Part shown: positions 8,689 to 17,489 of the stretch, in pieces
How the letters are laid out: the number at the start of each line of letters is the position of its first letter
How positions within the stretch are numbered: position 1 is the first letter of the stretch
Source of the DNA: Gammaproteobacteria bacterium
Lineage (GTDB): Bacteria; Pseudomonadota; Gammaproteobacteria; Thiomicrospirales; Thiomicrospiraceae
Assembly: GCA_014763665.1 (NCBI GenBank)
Contig: JACXUY010000003.1
Location: forward strand, 1 to 64,000
Direction: 5' to 3'
DNA length: 64,000 bases
Made by a program: the position numbers and the translations under genes
The notes under the pieces: generated by a model
Databases searched by the model: none
The model's input: only the letters and a program-made list of their open reading frames with translations
What the model was told of the DNA's origin: nothing

Positions 8689-9458
8689 TAAATAGCAACT
8701 AATTGTGTCTGCACTATTAGAACTTGATTCGCTTGACCAACAAATTGACCCATATTCAGCGGACAGTCAGCCGCATCTCGACCCACTGCAAGGGGAATAT
8801 AGGCATCTTGGTAACTGACCATGCAATTGTGTGTCGGATCAAACCCTTGCCACCAACCATCAATCCAGGCTTCAACCCAAGCATGACTTTCACCTTCACC
8901 ATGAGCCACGCCTGCAACATACCGAGCCGGTATGCCAGCATAACGCAATAGCGCAATCATGACATGGGCATAATCCTGACACACCCCAGTAGGTTGCTGC
9001 AGCACACGATCAACCCCATGCCAAACCTGCGTTGCACCTTTAAGGTAAGTCATACGACTAAAAACCTGATGCATAATGTGCATCGCAAGCTCAAACTTGG
9101 TCAGGGGAATTGTCTCGTCCATCCATAGCACTAGCTGGTTGTGATCTGCCTTGGTTAATTGGCTGGGTGATGAAAACCAATCAACGGGCAAGTCACTGTA
9201 AAAAACCAACTCTCGACTAACAACTGCTTGATAACTAGCCTCAAAGTATCCGTGATATGCCGCATGGTTACCATAGATCAGTTGGTTGGCAAAGCCGTCA
9301 CGTAACTCGCCCTGATCGTGACGACCAGTAATGCTCAGTTGCTGCTGATGCACACGAACCCCACTGGCTAATCGAGGTAGCAAGCGCAGCGCATATTGAT
9401 GTTGACTTACCGGTTGAGAAAACTGGATTGACAACTGATAACTGAATTGAAAATTCAT
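8688..9458 (-). CDS. Transglutaminase-like cysteine protein
   Basis: The 256-residue protein has an N-terminal beta domain typical of bacterial transglutaminase-like proteins and a C-terminal papain-like core. Catalytic residues are visible as Cys160 in TGVCQDYAH, His192 in ESHAW and Asp207 in GFDPTHN. There is no signal peptide, so it is cytoplasmic. The family cleaves or forms amide bonds to glutamine or glutamate side chains or acts as a peptidase. It follows the alpha-E gene by 12 bases, and this three-gene set (CP-ATP-grasp, alpha-E, transglutaminase) is a widespread conserved neighbourhood whose product is not established. Confidence 0.88.
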   Translation of the reverse strand: MNFQFSYQLSIQFSQPVSQHQYALRLLPRLASGVRVHQQQLSITGRHDQGELRDGFANQLIYGNHAAYHGYFEASYQAVVSRELVFYSDLPVDWFSSPSQLTKADHNQLVLWMDETIPLTKFELAMHIMHQVFSRMTYLKGATQVWHGVDRVLQQPTGVCQDYAHVMIALLRYAGIPARYVAGVAHGEGESHAWVEAWIDGWWQGFDPTHNCMVSYQDAYIPLAVGRDAADCPLNMGQFVGQANQVLIVQTQLVAI

Positions 9459-9470
9459 ACAAGCAGTTTG

Positions 9471-10142
9471 CTAATGGTTTGCATAACGAATCACTTGAGC
9501 ACTCACGCCTGCGAGTGTCTGCATATTTTGTGCTAAGGAATAATTTAGTGGTTGAAAGACTTGCCAATCATCTGACAATTGTGAGCCGAGTAAATTAAGT
9601 TGTTTGGCATCTTCCAACAAGGTATCGACTTCACCATAAAGCCTCAGCTTCAAATCAATCATCTCAATGCGTTGCCCCAACAAAATAAACTGTGCAGCTC
9701 GACTTTTTACCAGACGCGTACTCAATCGTCCCCAAAAATACTCAATTTCATCTAACAGTTGCTCTAACTCATAAGCGTCTAAGTTATTGTCGGCTTGATG
9801 ATGCTTTAAGGCTGCATGCACACCATTAACACTACCAAACAGCCTATCGGATAACAAATCTCGTGCCGTGATGGCGTTTTCACGCGCTTGGGCGCTAATC
9901 CAATACAAGCTGGCGTCGTGTTCACCATAACAGGCATTTTTTAAAAAGTCAGTAGCACAAGTGTAAGATAAGCCAACACCCAGTTTCTCGAATAATTTTC
10001 GTCCAGCGTGCAAATCTCTATCTATAACGATATCAAACTGAACCAGGGTTTCTTTACCCAAGGTTTCTAACCGCTGTTGATAACGCCCCAACCACAACAA
10101 AGCATCCGCCATGCGGGGACTTAAATATAATGACGCTGCCAT
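9471..10142 (-). CDS. Alpha-E domain protein
   Basis: This 223-residue, all-helical protein is of the alpha-E family, recognised by the opening PRMADALLWLGRYQQR and the Arg-Glu-Asn-Ala motif in SAQARENAITARDLLSD. Family proteins occur with, or fused to, circularly permuted ATP-grasp enzymes and are thought to assist peptide-bond formation; no biochemical role is assigned. I choose the ATG at 10142, two bases after the ATP-grasp stop and behind GGGAG, rather than the upstream ATG at 10163, which would overlap the previous gene. Confidence 0.85.
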   Translation of the reverse strand: MAASLYLSPRMADALLWLGRYQQRLETLGKETLVQFDIVIDRDLHAGRKLFEKLGVGLSYTCATDFLKNACYGEHDASLYWISAQARENAITARDLLSDRLFGSVNGVHAALKHHQADNNLDAYELEQLLDEIEYFWGRLSTRLVKSRAAQFILLGQRIEMIDLKLRLYGEVDTLLEDAKQLNLLGSQLSDDWQVFQPLNYSLAQNMQTLAGVSAQVIRYANH

Positions 10143-10144
10143 GA

Positions 10145-11506
10145 TTAGGCTCCCAATACCCAAGTGTCTTTAAAACCACCGCCTTGCGATGAATTTACCA
10201 AGTAGTTCCCCTCCTCACGAGCAAATCGCGTCAGACCACCCGCCCAAACATTGATGTCCTCTCCATGCACAATGTACATGCGTAAGTCGGATTTGCGCGG
10301 TTCCACTTTGCCATTAATGAAAGTGGGAATGTCGTAGAACTCAATGCGTTCTTGAGCGATAAATCGTCTTGGTTCAGCATTGATATGTGCTGCTAAATCA
10401 CTCAATTGCTGCTGACTTAACTTATCACCAAACAAGACACCATAACCACCCGCCTCAGCCACATCTTTAATGACCAATCTGTGCAGATTTTCAATCACAT
10501 AGCGTCTATCGCTTTCGAACCAAGGTAAAAAAGTTGGTGCATTCGACATTAAGGGCGCTTCACCTAAATAGTACCCAATCATTTTAGGCACAAAATAATA
10601 AATACCCTTGTCATCGGCAATGCCGTTTCCGACGGCATTCAACAAGGCCACATTACCTGCACGATAGACGCTCATCAGATTTGGCACACCAATCATGCTA
10701 TCATTGCGGAAAGACAAGGGATCTAGAAAATCATCGTCTAAACGGCGATAAACCACACCAACGCGCACGCGTTTACCATTGAAGCTTCTGAGATAAAGCA
10801 TCTTGTTTTCAACAAACAAGTCTTCATTTGTTACTAATCGTGCACCACTAATACGCGCTAAATAACTATGCTCATAAAAAGCGGAATTAAATCGCCCTGG
10901 ACTCAGCACCACACTAATACCACCAGGATTGACATGATCGTACATGGCACTCAGGCGATCACCATAATGATCACTGGGTATAATCGACATTTGTTCAAAC
11001 AACTGAGGAAACAATTGGCGATAAGCTCGACGGATACTAAGCGGGTAACTGGCACCCGATGGCACGCGCAGGTTGTCTTCTAAAATCAACCACTCATTGG
11101 TTGCCGAATCTTTCACCAAATCCAAACCACTAATGTGTGTTCTGATCTGCTTAGTGACAGCGCAACCGTGAAAGCTGGGGAGATAAGCCTTGCTGCCAAA
11201 AACAAAATCGGGCGGAATGATACCGTCTTTAATGATTTTTTGCTCACCGTAAATGTCATTCAAAAACGCATTTAAGGCCGCAACACGCTGCGCTAAGCCT
11301 TTTGAAAGACGTGCAAACTCATCGGCAGGAATAATGCGTGGAATAGCATCGAAAGGAAATGTCTGCTCTACAAACTGATTGTTTTTGTAGAGATTAAATG
11401 TCACACCCTGACGTTGCATAAAATCATCAAATCCCGATAAGCGAGTGTGATTTTGTTGTTGAAATAGCGCAAAAAAGCGTTTATAACTATCATTGTTTTC
11501 GAGCAT
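10145..11506 (-). CDS. Circularly permuted ATP-grasp protein
   Basis: The 453-residue protein matches the circularly permuted ATP-grasp family (formerly DUF404/DUF407), with YGEQKIIKDGIIPPD near residue 85, EDNLRVPSGASYPL, VVLSPGRFNSAFYEHSYLA, and the C-terminal ERIEFYD and QGGGFKDTWVL segments. Such enzymes use ATP to join a carboxylate to an amine. It is the first gene of the operon with the alpha-E and transglutaminase genes, suggesting synthesis and trimming of a peptide or peptide tag. The exact product is unknown. Its start lies 160 bases from the divergent SulP gene. Confidence 0.87.
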   Translation of the reverse strand: MLENNDSYKRFFALFQQQNHTRLSGFDDFMQRQGVTFNLYKNNQFVEQTFPFDAIPRIIPADEFARLSKGLAQRVAALNAFLNDIYGEQKIIKDGIIPPDFVFGSKAYLPSFHGCAVTKQIRTHISGLDLVKDSATNEWLILEDNLRVPSGASYPLSIRRAYRQLFPQLFEQMSIIPSDHYGDRLSAMYDHVNPGGISVVLSPGRFNSAFYEHSYLARISGARLVTNEDLFVENKMLYLRSFNGKRVRVGVVYRRLDDDFLDPLSFRNDSMIGVPNLMSVYRAGNVALLNAVGNGIADDKGIYYFVPKMIGYYLGEAPLMSNAPTFLPWFESDRRYVIENLHRLVIKDVAEAGGYGVLFGDKLSQQQLSDLAAHINAEPRRFIAQERIEFYDIPTFINGKVEPRKSDLRMYIVHGEDINVWAGGLTRFAREEGNYLVNSSQGGGFKDTWVLGA

Positions 11507-11669
11507 AGAGCACCGTGAAGATTAATAATCAATCTCTGTTAACCCGGTGTTATTTTTAGGGCATTTGTCACTTCTATTTTATTTCAGTGTATCAGGGTTG
11601 TTTTAATCGCGCTAGTGGGGTTAAGCTAATCACACCACTATTCGTAACTAACCATCTCGCCCTAATATC

Positions 11670-13352
11670 ATGCACTACCCAAAACAATTGATTGGTGCCT
11701 TTGTTTCGGCACTCATTGCACTGCCTCTTGGACTCGCTTTTGGTGTTGCTTCTGGGTTGGGAGCCGAAGCCGGTGTATTGAGTGCCGTTATTGCCGGATT
11801 CGTTTCCGCACTCTGGAGTGGTACTGCTGGGCAACACTCTGGTCCAACGGGTACTGTCTCAGTTCTTTTGGCCTTATCAGTTGCCCACTTTACGCAAGCC
11901 ATTCCGAACAATCCAGAGGCAGCCATTATGCTTACCTTGGCCGTAGTGGTATTGGCTGGTGCCATTCAAATGCTGTTCGGTTGGTTAAAGTGGGGAAGAT
12001 ATGTTGAGTATCTCCCTCATTCCGTCATTTCTGGACTGCTTAGTGCTATCGGCATTATGCTCATATTAGAACAGCTTCCTGCCATCCTTGGTGGTGAAAA
12101 CTGGGTCTATCCTTTAGAAGTGATTATGGCCTTACCCAGTATGCTTTCAGCACCCTCATGGCCTGAATTGATACTAGGCTGTGCGACCATTTTATTTATG
12201 ATGATTTGGCCAAAACATTTCCCCCGACTCAATCGCTATTTTCCTGCGCCAGTTATGGTGCTCATTATGGGAGTTATCATCGTCAGCCTTTTATCTCATC
12301 AGCACTTATTGGCAGTAAACGGCATATGGTGGATGGGTGACTTTCGCGTCATTGGTGAATTAAGTTTTCATATGCCAAGCATACATTTACCTTCGTTGGA
12401 GGTCTGGCAATTGCCTTATCTGGTACAAACTGCTTTTACGTTAGCGGTGGTTGCGAGTTTGGTTTCTCTGTTGGGCTCTGTCGTTACGGAAAAAATGACT
12501 CGTCAAACCCATGATCCTGACAAAGAGTTGATGGGACAAGGGTTGAGTAACATAGCCAGTGGGCTATTTGGGGGTATGGCCAGTACGGGAGCACCTATGC
12601 GCACCACAGTCGCTATGTCTTATGGTTCGCGATCCAGTTGGGCGGCGGCGGTACATGCCCTTTTGGTTGGTTTACTTGCAGTTGGCGTGCAAGACTTTTT
12701 TGCCCATGTCCCCCTAGCTGTTTTAGGCGGTTTACTGATTAAAGTGGGCTTAGATCAAATTGATTGGTCTTACCTCAAACGCTGGCGCACCATTCCCCGA
12801 GCGGGTAAGACCATGATGCTAGCGGTTTTAACAACCGCCATTCTGCTTGATTTGGTCAGCGCTGTGGTCGTTGGTTTGGCCATGGCGAGTTTCGTGCTTT
12901 TCGGTAGAATGACGCAACTACAACTGAATGCATTACACTTGGGTCGGAATCCCAACGAGCTACCTTCTATTTGGTTTAACGAGCAAGAAACTAAGCTGTT
13001 AACTCAGGCAAACAATCAATGTGTGTTTGCCTACTTAGACGTCCCAATGAGTTTTGGTGCGGCGCGTGGACTATCGCGACGGGTATTGGAGATGCCAGGA
13101 AAGGCTTATGTGCTCGATTTTCGTTCAGTTCCTTATATTGATTTTAGTTCTGCCATGGTACTGGATGATCTCATCTATCGCTTACACAGTCGTGGTGCGA
13201 GAGTGTGGTTGTTGTTGGCAATTGGTGACGCTCAAGACCAACTCACTCGTCAAGGTGTATTGACTAAATTAGAGGGTAGAACGGGGTTTGATCGGAAAGC
13301 TGCGCTACAGCAGGCACTTGAATTCATTGAACACTCAGTCCGCACAGCCTAG
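11670..13352 (+). CDS. SulP-family anion transporter with STAS domain
   Basis: The 560-residue protein opens with the SulP helix pattern (GAFVSALIALPLGLAFGVASG) and QHSGPTGTVSVL, has about 10-12 membrane helices to residue 420, and ends in a cytoplasmic STAS domain (about residues 445-550) with the conserved strand YVLDFRSVPYIDFSSA. SulP proteins carry sulfate, bicarbonate or other anions, usually with Na+ or H+. Bicarbonate (BicA-like) and sulfate are both possible. The frame is closed by a stop seven codons upstream, so ATG 11670 is the only start; no clear ribosome site precedes it. Confidence 0.85.
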   Translation: MHYPKQLIGAFVSALIALPLGLAFGVASGLGAEAGVLSAVIAGFVSALWSGTAGQHSGPTGTVSVLLALSVAHFTQAIPNNPEAAIMLTLAVVVLAGAIQMLFGWLKWGRYVEYLPHSVISGLLSAIGIMLILEQLPAILGGENWVYPLEVIMALPSMLSAPSWPELILGCATILFMMIWPKHFPRLNRYFPAPVMVLIMGVIIVSLLSHQHLLAVNGIWWMGDFRVIGELSFHMPSIHLPSLEVWQLPYLVQTAFTLAVVASLVSLLGSVVTEKMTRQTHDPDKELMGQGLSNIASGLFGGMASTGAPMRTTVAMSYGSRSSWAAAVHALLVGLLAVGVQDFFAHVPLAVLGGLLIKVGLDQIDWSYLKRWRTIPRAGKTMMLAVLTTAILLDLVSAVVVGLAMASFVLFGRMTQLQLNALHLGRNPNELPSIWFNEQETKLLTQANNQCVFAYLDVPMSFGAARGLSRRVLEMPGKAYVLDFRSVPYIDFSSAMVLDDLIYRLHSRGARVWLLLAIGDAQDQLTRQGVLTKLEGRTGFDRKAALQQALEFIEHSVRTA

Positions 13353-13379
13353 TTTCATCCATGTCAAAATGTTCAACTT

Positions 13380-13394
13380 TGGCACATTAACTGC
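13380..13394 (+). promoter_or_regulatory. Sigma-54 type promoter of the Cache-CheW gene
   Basis: TGGCACATTAACTGC keeps the invariant GG and GC separated by 10 bases and matches the sigma-54 consensus at all but two of its non-N positions. It starts 28 bases after the SulP stop and about 90 bases before the Cache-CheW start. This suggests co-regulation with the sigma-54 flagellar units on the right of the window. Confidence 0.65.
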
Positions 13395-13420
13395 TCAATT
13401 CTTATGAAAATTAAGATTAG

Positions 13421-13473
13421 CAGCACCAAAAACACTTTATTGAACCAAAATAAAACAAAAACAGCACCAAAAA
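13421..13473 (+). repeat. Direct repeat in the leader of the Cache-CheW gene
   Basis: The 12-mer CAGCACCAAAAA occurs at 13421-13432 and again at 13462-13473, 41 bases apart. The second copy runs into the Shine-Dalgarno sequence (AAGGGA) of the following gene. Both lie downstream of the sigma-54 element, so within the mRNA leader. Confidence 0.5.
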
Positions 13474-13482
13474 GGGAATATC

Positions 13483-15960
13483 ATGGAGTATAAAGGGCTA
13501 AAACTGGACGAACGTCTCGCTCACCTAATCCGTTACATGCCCGATGTTGATGATCTAAGGGAAACGATTGGCCGCTACCAAGCAGTATGGGACAATCTCG
13601 CTTTGCTAGGTCAACTCTCAGGCGTAGGCAATGAAATGGGTAGTACGAGGGAGTCATTTTTTAAACTCAGTGAGTCCCTTGTAAACCACCTTGGTAATGA
13701 ATATTGGCAAGAGCTCAATCAGCGTTTATCGATGAAGGCCAGTGTTGCAACCGACATGATGCAACGCAACCTGTTTGAACGAACTGCAGATATTGGCTTT
13801 TTAGCCACTGATCAAACCATCATTAATTTTCTCAAACAACCAGATAGCTTTTCCACCACCACGTTGAGCGAGCACCTAGAATCTTACCGAGCTAATTACA
13901 GTGTCTACCATGACATCATTTTGTTAGACTGCACTGGTAACGTGTTGTTTCGACTCCATCCCAACGCTGTTGAAAGCAGTCAGGATGAGCTCATCAAAAC
14001 GGCACTGAACACCAATGAACCCTATGTTGAAGTATTCCGCAAATGTGATTTACTGCCGCAATTAACGAACGCGCACATCTATGCTTACCGAGTTCAAGAT
14101 AGCATGGGAAGCGTCTTGGGTGTACTCTGTCTGTGTTTTAACTTCCAAGATGAATGCCAGCGCATTTTTAAAGAGCTTAATGATGGTGATTGGTCTATCA
14201 TCAGCTTAACCGACACCTCAGGTAAAGTGATTGCCAGCAGTGATGAGCAACAACTCCCTATTGGCACTCAAGTAACCCATCATACCAAAGCAATGAAGAT
14301 TGAGCGGTTAGCAGGCCGAAAATATCTTGTCAGCAGTCGAGAAGGAAAGGGTTATCAAGGTTATACCGGACAAAGTTGGTTGGGTCATGTAATGATCCCC
14401 ATCGACTTTGCTTTTGAACGTAACAAACAACCTAGTCTTGAACTTAACAATCTGCAAGGATTGGACATTTTTTCGCCCGAATTAATGAGCATTCCCACAC
14501 AAGCCGATCGCATCCAGGTGAACTTAAATCGTTCTGTTTGGAATGGCAGTCTGCACCAACACCTCGGACAAGGTGAAACCCTGTTTTCGCGCGCTTTGTT
14601 GTGGGAAATCAGTCAAACGGGACTAAAAACCAAAGCCTTATTGGCTGATGCTATCGAGAACTTGTATCAAACGGTCATTGGCGCCACACTCGCCAATAAC
14701 CGCTTCTTGGCCTCTCTGGCTGTTAATATCAAAGATCGGAATTTATACGAACGCGCCAACGATTGTCGCTGGTGGTCACTCACCGCATGTTTTAGAGAAG
14801 CACTAGCCCAAAGCTCAATCAGTGCTGAAGTGGTTCAAGAGCTAAACGCGACTTTGGCTTATATTAATCGACTTTACACGGTTTATACCGGCATTATGCT
14901 TTACGATAAATCAGGCATAGTGGTCGCGGTGTCGCAAGCCCACTTAACGGAATGGATTGACAAACCGATCAATGAGTCGTGGGTCAGCAAAAGCCTAGCG
15001 CTGAGATCCAGTCATGAATATGTAATTTCAGACTTTAGCGCTACCCCACTTTACGATAATCGACCCACCTACATCTATGCAGCAGCGGTGATGCATCCGA
15101 CACAAACACAGCAGGTCGTTGGTGGTATTGCACTCATCTTTGACAGCTTGCCTCAATTCACCAATATGTTACAAGAGGCGCAACCAACGAATGAACAATT
15201 TAACAGTTTTTCCGTCTTTTTTGATGAACAAAATAATGTGATTGCCAGCACTCACCGTCATTTTCAATCCGCTAAACCTCTACCTGTTGACCTAAGTAAT
15301 TTGTTAGAACAAGGCTATGGGATTGTAGATTGCAATGATGGACGTTATGCAGTGGGTATCGCTAAGGCATCAGGCTATCGTGAATACCCTGCAACTACCA
15401 ATGGTAAATCGACCTACACTGCCCTGTTCACTCGCATTGGCGATAATCTCTCTAATCAACAGTTGACTCAACCCAAAGTCTTCTCAAGTCGCCCCATACC
15501 AAAACAGACCATTACCGATGCTAATCCCATCAGCATCGCTACTTTTTTCATTGCTGATCAACATTATGGTTTGCCTGTCGATGCCATTATTGAGGCAGTA
15601 GATGTGTCCTTAATGCGCCAGGGTATTCCAAGTGAAGATGCATCCTTTATCGGATTTGTTTCTCATCAACAGCGTGTTATTCCAGTAATATCACCAGTGC
15701 GTTGGCTGGGAAGAGACGTAGATATGACGCAAGCGCAACTGCTTATAATCCAGCATGATTTCATTCGATTTGCCTTGATGGTGGATCAACTTGGCCACAT
15801 TCAGCATTTAACAGCGGAGCAAATCATGCCCTCGCCCAGTAACATTGGTCAAGGTTTGATCCAAGGCTTAATCAATATTGGTAAAGATGATGATGATGTT
15901 ATTTTGCTGTTATCAATCGATGTCATGGTTCAGAGTTTAACCGCTAAACCTACTTACTGA
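13483..15960 (+). CDS. Soluble tandem sensor (Cache-like) protein with C-terminal CheW domain
   Basis: This 825-residue protein has no signal peptide or membrane helix. Two alpha/beta sensor regions, about residues 65-320 and 385-610, each contain Cache/PAS-like strands (IILLDCTGNVLFRLHP, IMLYDKSGIVVAVSQ, VVGGIALIFDS). The C-terminal 140 residues form a CheW fold (FFIADQHYGLPVDAIIEAVD, GFVSHQQRVIPVISPVRWLG). There is no methyl-accepting signalling hairpin. It could bind CheA directly through the CheW domain and bring cytoplasmic ligand or redox state into the chemotaxis array. The start has AAGGGA eight bases upstream. The 3' end overlaps the convergent lipoprotein gene by seven bases. Confidence 0.75.
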   Translation: MEYKGLKLDERLAHLIRYMPDVDDLRETIGRYQAVWDNLALLGQLSGVGNEMGSTRESFFKLSESLVNHLGNEYWQELNQRLSMKASVATDMMQRNLFERTADIGFLATDQTIINFLKQPDSFSTTTLSEHLESYRANYSVYHDIILLDCTGNVLFRLHPNAVESSQDELIKTALNTNEPYVEVFRKCDLLPQLTNAHIYAYRVQDSMGSVLGVLCLCFNFQDECQRIFKELNDGDWSIISLTDTSGKVIASSDEQQLPIGTQVTHHTKAMKIERLAGRKYLVSSREGKGYQGYTGQSWLGHVMIPIDFAFERNKQPSLELNNLQGLDIFSPELMSIPTQADRIQVNLNRSVWNGSLHQHLGQGETLFSRALLWEISQTGLKTKALLADAIENLYQTVIGATLANNRFLASLAVNIKDRNLYERANDCRWWSLTACFREALAQSSISAEVVQELNATLAYINRLYTVYTGIMLYDKSGIVVAVSQAHLTEWIDKPINESWVSKSLALRSSHEYVISDFSATPLYDNRPTYIYAAAVMHPTQTQQVVGGIALIFDSLPQFTNMLQEAQPTNEQFNSFSVFFDEQNNVIASTHRHFQSAKPLPVDLSNLLEQGYGIVDCNDGRYAVGIAKASGYREYPATTNGKSTYTALFTRIGDNLSNQQLTQPKVFSSRPIPKQTITDANPISIATFFIADQHYGLPVDAIIEAVDVSLMRQGIPSEDASFIGFVSHQQRVIPVISPVRWLGRDVDMTQAQLLIIQHDFIRFALMVDQLGHIQHLTAEQIMPSPSNIGQGLIQGLINIGKDDDDVILLLSIDVMVQSLTAKPTY

Positions 15961-16163
15961 CGACAGCCATAATCGTGACAATCCTCCCCCACACAACGAT
16001 AACGTTTGGTCGAAACATAGTCTGGTGCGTCGCGCTGGGTAACCTGTTCACAGCTTTTCGTTTTATTCATACGCTGTTCGACATTGGTCAGCTGTCTATC
16101 AGCCCAGCTACAAGCGCTTATTTGCAAGAAAAGAATTATCAATATCATTGTGTTAAGCAACAT
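15954..16163 (-). CDS. Small putative lipoprotein
   Basis: The 69-residue product has a short hydrophobic signal (MLLNTMILIILFL) and a lipobox Ile-Ser-Ala-Cys, so it is probably a lipoprotein of the cell envelope. The mature part is small and has five further cysteines (KSCEQV, RCVGEDCHDYGC), suggesting disulfides. ATG 16163 has AGGGGG five bases upstream, so I prefer it to TTG 16181. The last seven bases overlap the convergent Cache-CheW gene. No family recognised. Confidence 0.55.
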   Translation of the reverse strand: MLLNTMILIILFLQISACSWADRQLTNVEQRMNKTKSCEQVTQRDAPDYVSTKRYRCVGEDCHDYGCRQ

Positions 16164-16250
16164 CCACCCCCTAGTATGCAATGACTTACGATTAATTATG
16201 CGTTACATTTATTGATTTTTGGTTAACTATAACAGAACTGTGAAATAGAT

Positions 16251-17456
16251 ATGGAAAACAATTCGCTACCCGTTCAAGACGTTTTATTCTTACTAATCGG
16301 CGCTGTCATGGTACTGGCCATGCATGCAGGATTTGCCTTTTTAGAAGTAGGCACGGTTCGTCAAAAAAACCAAGTGAACGCTTTGGTTAAAATTTTGGCT
16401 GATTTAGCTGTCTCGACACTCGCCTACTTTTTTATCGGTTATACGCTCGCTTATGGTTCTCATTTTTTAATGAATGATCAGGCACTATCTGTTGACGCTG
16501 GTTATGCCTTAGTGAAATTTTTCTTTCTCATGACCTTTGCTGCTGCCATTCCAGCAATTGTTTCGGGCGGGATTGCTGAACGGGCCAAGTTTAATCCTCA
16601 ATTAGCAGCAACCTTCGCTATAGTCGGTTTTGTCTATCCCTTTTTTGAAGGTATTGCTTGGAATGGTAATTTTGGTATTCAAGCTTGGTTGGTCACCACT
16701 TTTGGTGCTCAATTTCACGACTTTGCCGGTTCAGTTGTAGTTCATGCCGTGGGTGGCTGGATTGCTCTCGCCGCTGTACTCCACCTTGGCGCACGTCGCG
16801 GACGCTACACCAAAGAAGGTCTAGTATCAGCTCATCCGCCATCAAATATTCCCTTTTTAGCACTCGGCTCGTGGATTTTAATTGTTGGCTGGTTCGGCTT
16901 TAACGTCATGTCGGCGCAGAAACTCGAAGCCATTAGCGGATTGGTTGCCTTAAACTCACTCATGGCAATGGTCGGAGGCAGCTTAGCAGCATTGATTGTT
17001 GGAAAAAACGACCCCGGCTTTGCTTATAACGGACCACTTGCCGGTCTGGTAGCCATTTGTGCAGGTTCAGATATTGTCCACCCAATGGGTGCGCTCGCTA
17101 TAGGCACCATAGCTGGCGCTATGTTTGTCACTCTGTTCACCTTAACGCAAAATAAATGGAAAATCGATGACGTGCTAGGCGTATGGCCACTACACGGACT
17201 TTGTGGAGCTTTTGGCGCACTGGCAGCAGGCATTTTTGGGCTTGAAAGCTTAGGTGGCATGGGTGGTGTGTCGCTCATTTCACAAATCATCGGTACGTTA
17301 ATCGGTATTAGTATTGCGTTTACAGGTGGATACTTAGTCTATGGTTTGCTAAAGTTAGTGGTCGGCATTCGCTTAAGCGATGAAGAAGAATATGATGGTG
17401 CTGATATGACCATTCACCGAATCACGGCCACTCCCGATCGTGAAACACGTTGGTAA
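16251..17456 (+). CDS. amt: Ammonium transporter Amt
   Basis: The 401-residue protein has 11 predicted membrane helices and the Amt/Rh signature, including FLEVGTVRQKN, the channel histidine pair His165 (VVVHAVGG) and His315 (PLHGLCGA), and the phenylalanine gate region FPFFEGIAW-like (YPFFEGIAW). It conducts ammonium into the cytoplasm. There is no N-terminal signal peptide and no glnK gene beside it, and I see no sigma-54 site upstream, so nitrogen control is not evident from local sequence. Confidence 0.93.
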   Translation: MENNSLPVQDVLFLLIGAVMVLAMHAGFAFLEVGTVRQKNQVNALVKILADLAVSTLAYFFIGYTLAYGSHFLMNDQALSVDAGYALVKFFFLMTFAAAIPAIVSGGIAERAKFNPQLAATFAIVGFVYPFFEGIAWNGNFGIQAWLVTTFGAQFHDFAGSVVVHAVGGWIALAAVLHLGARRGRYTKEGLVSAHPPSNIPFLALGSWILIVGWFGFNVMSAQKLEAISGLVALNSLMAMVGGSLAALIVGKNDPGFAYNGPLAGLVAICAGSDIVHPMGALAIGTIAGAMFVTLFTLTQNKWKIDDVLGVWPLHGLCGAFGALAAGIFGLESLGGMGGVSLISQIIGTLIGISIAFTGGYLVYGLLKLVVGIRLSDEEEYDGADMTIHRITATPDRETRW

Positions 17457-17489
17457 GCCAAAACGAATAGTTGAAGGAAACTTGCTTTT

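Noticed and set aside
15975-16184. Plus-strand open frame between the Cache-CheW gene and amt
   Set aside because: It is antisense to the small lipoprotein gene, which has a lipobox and a good ribosome site.
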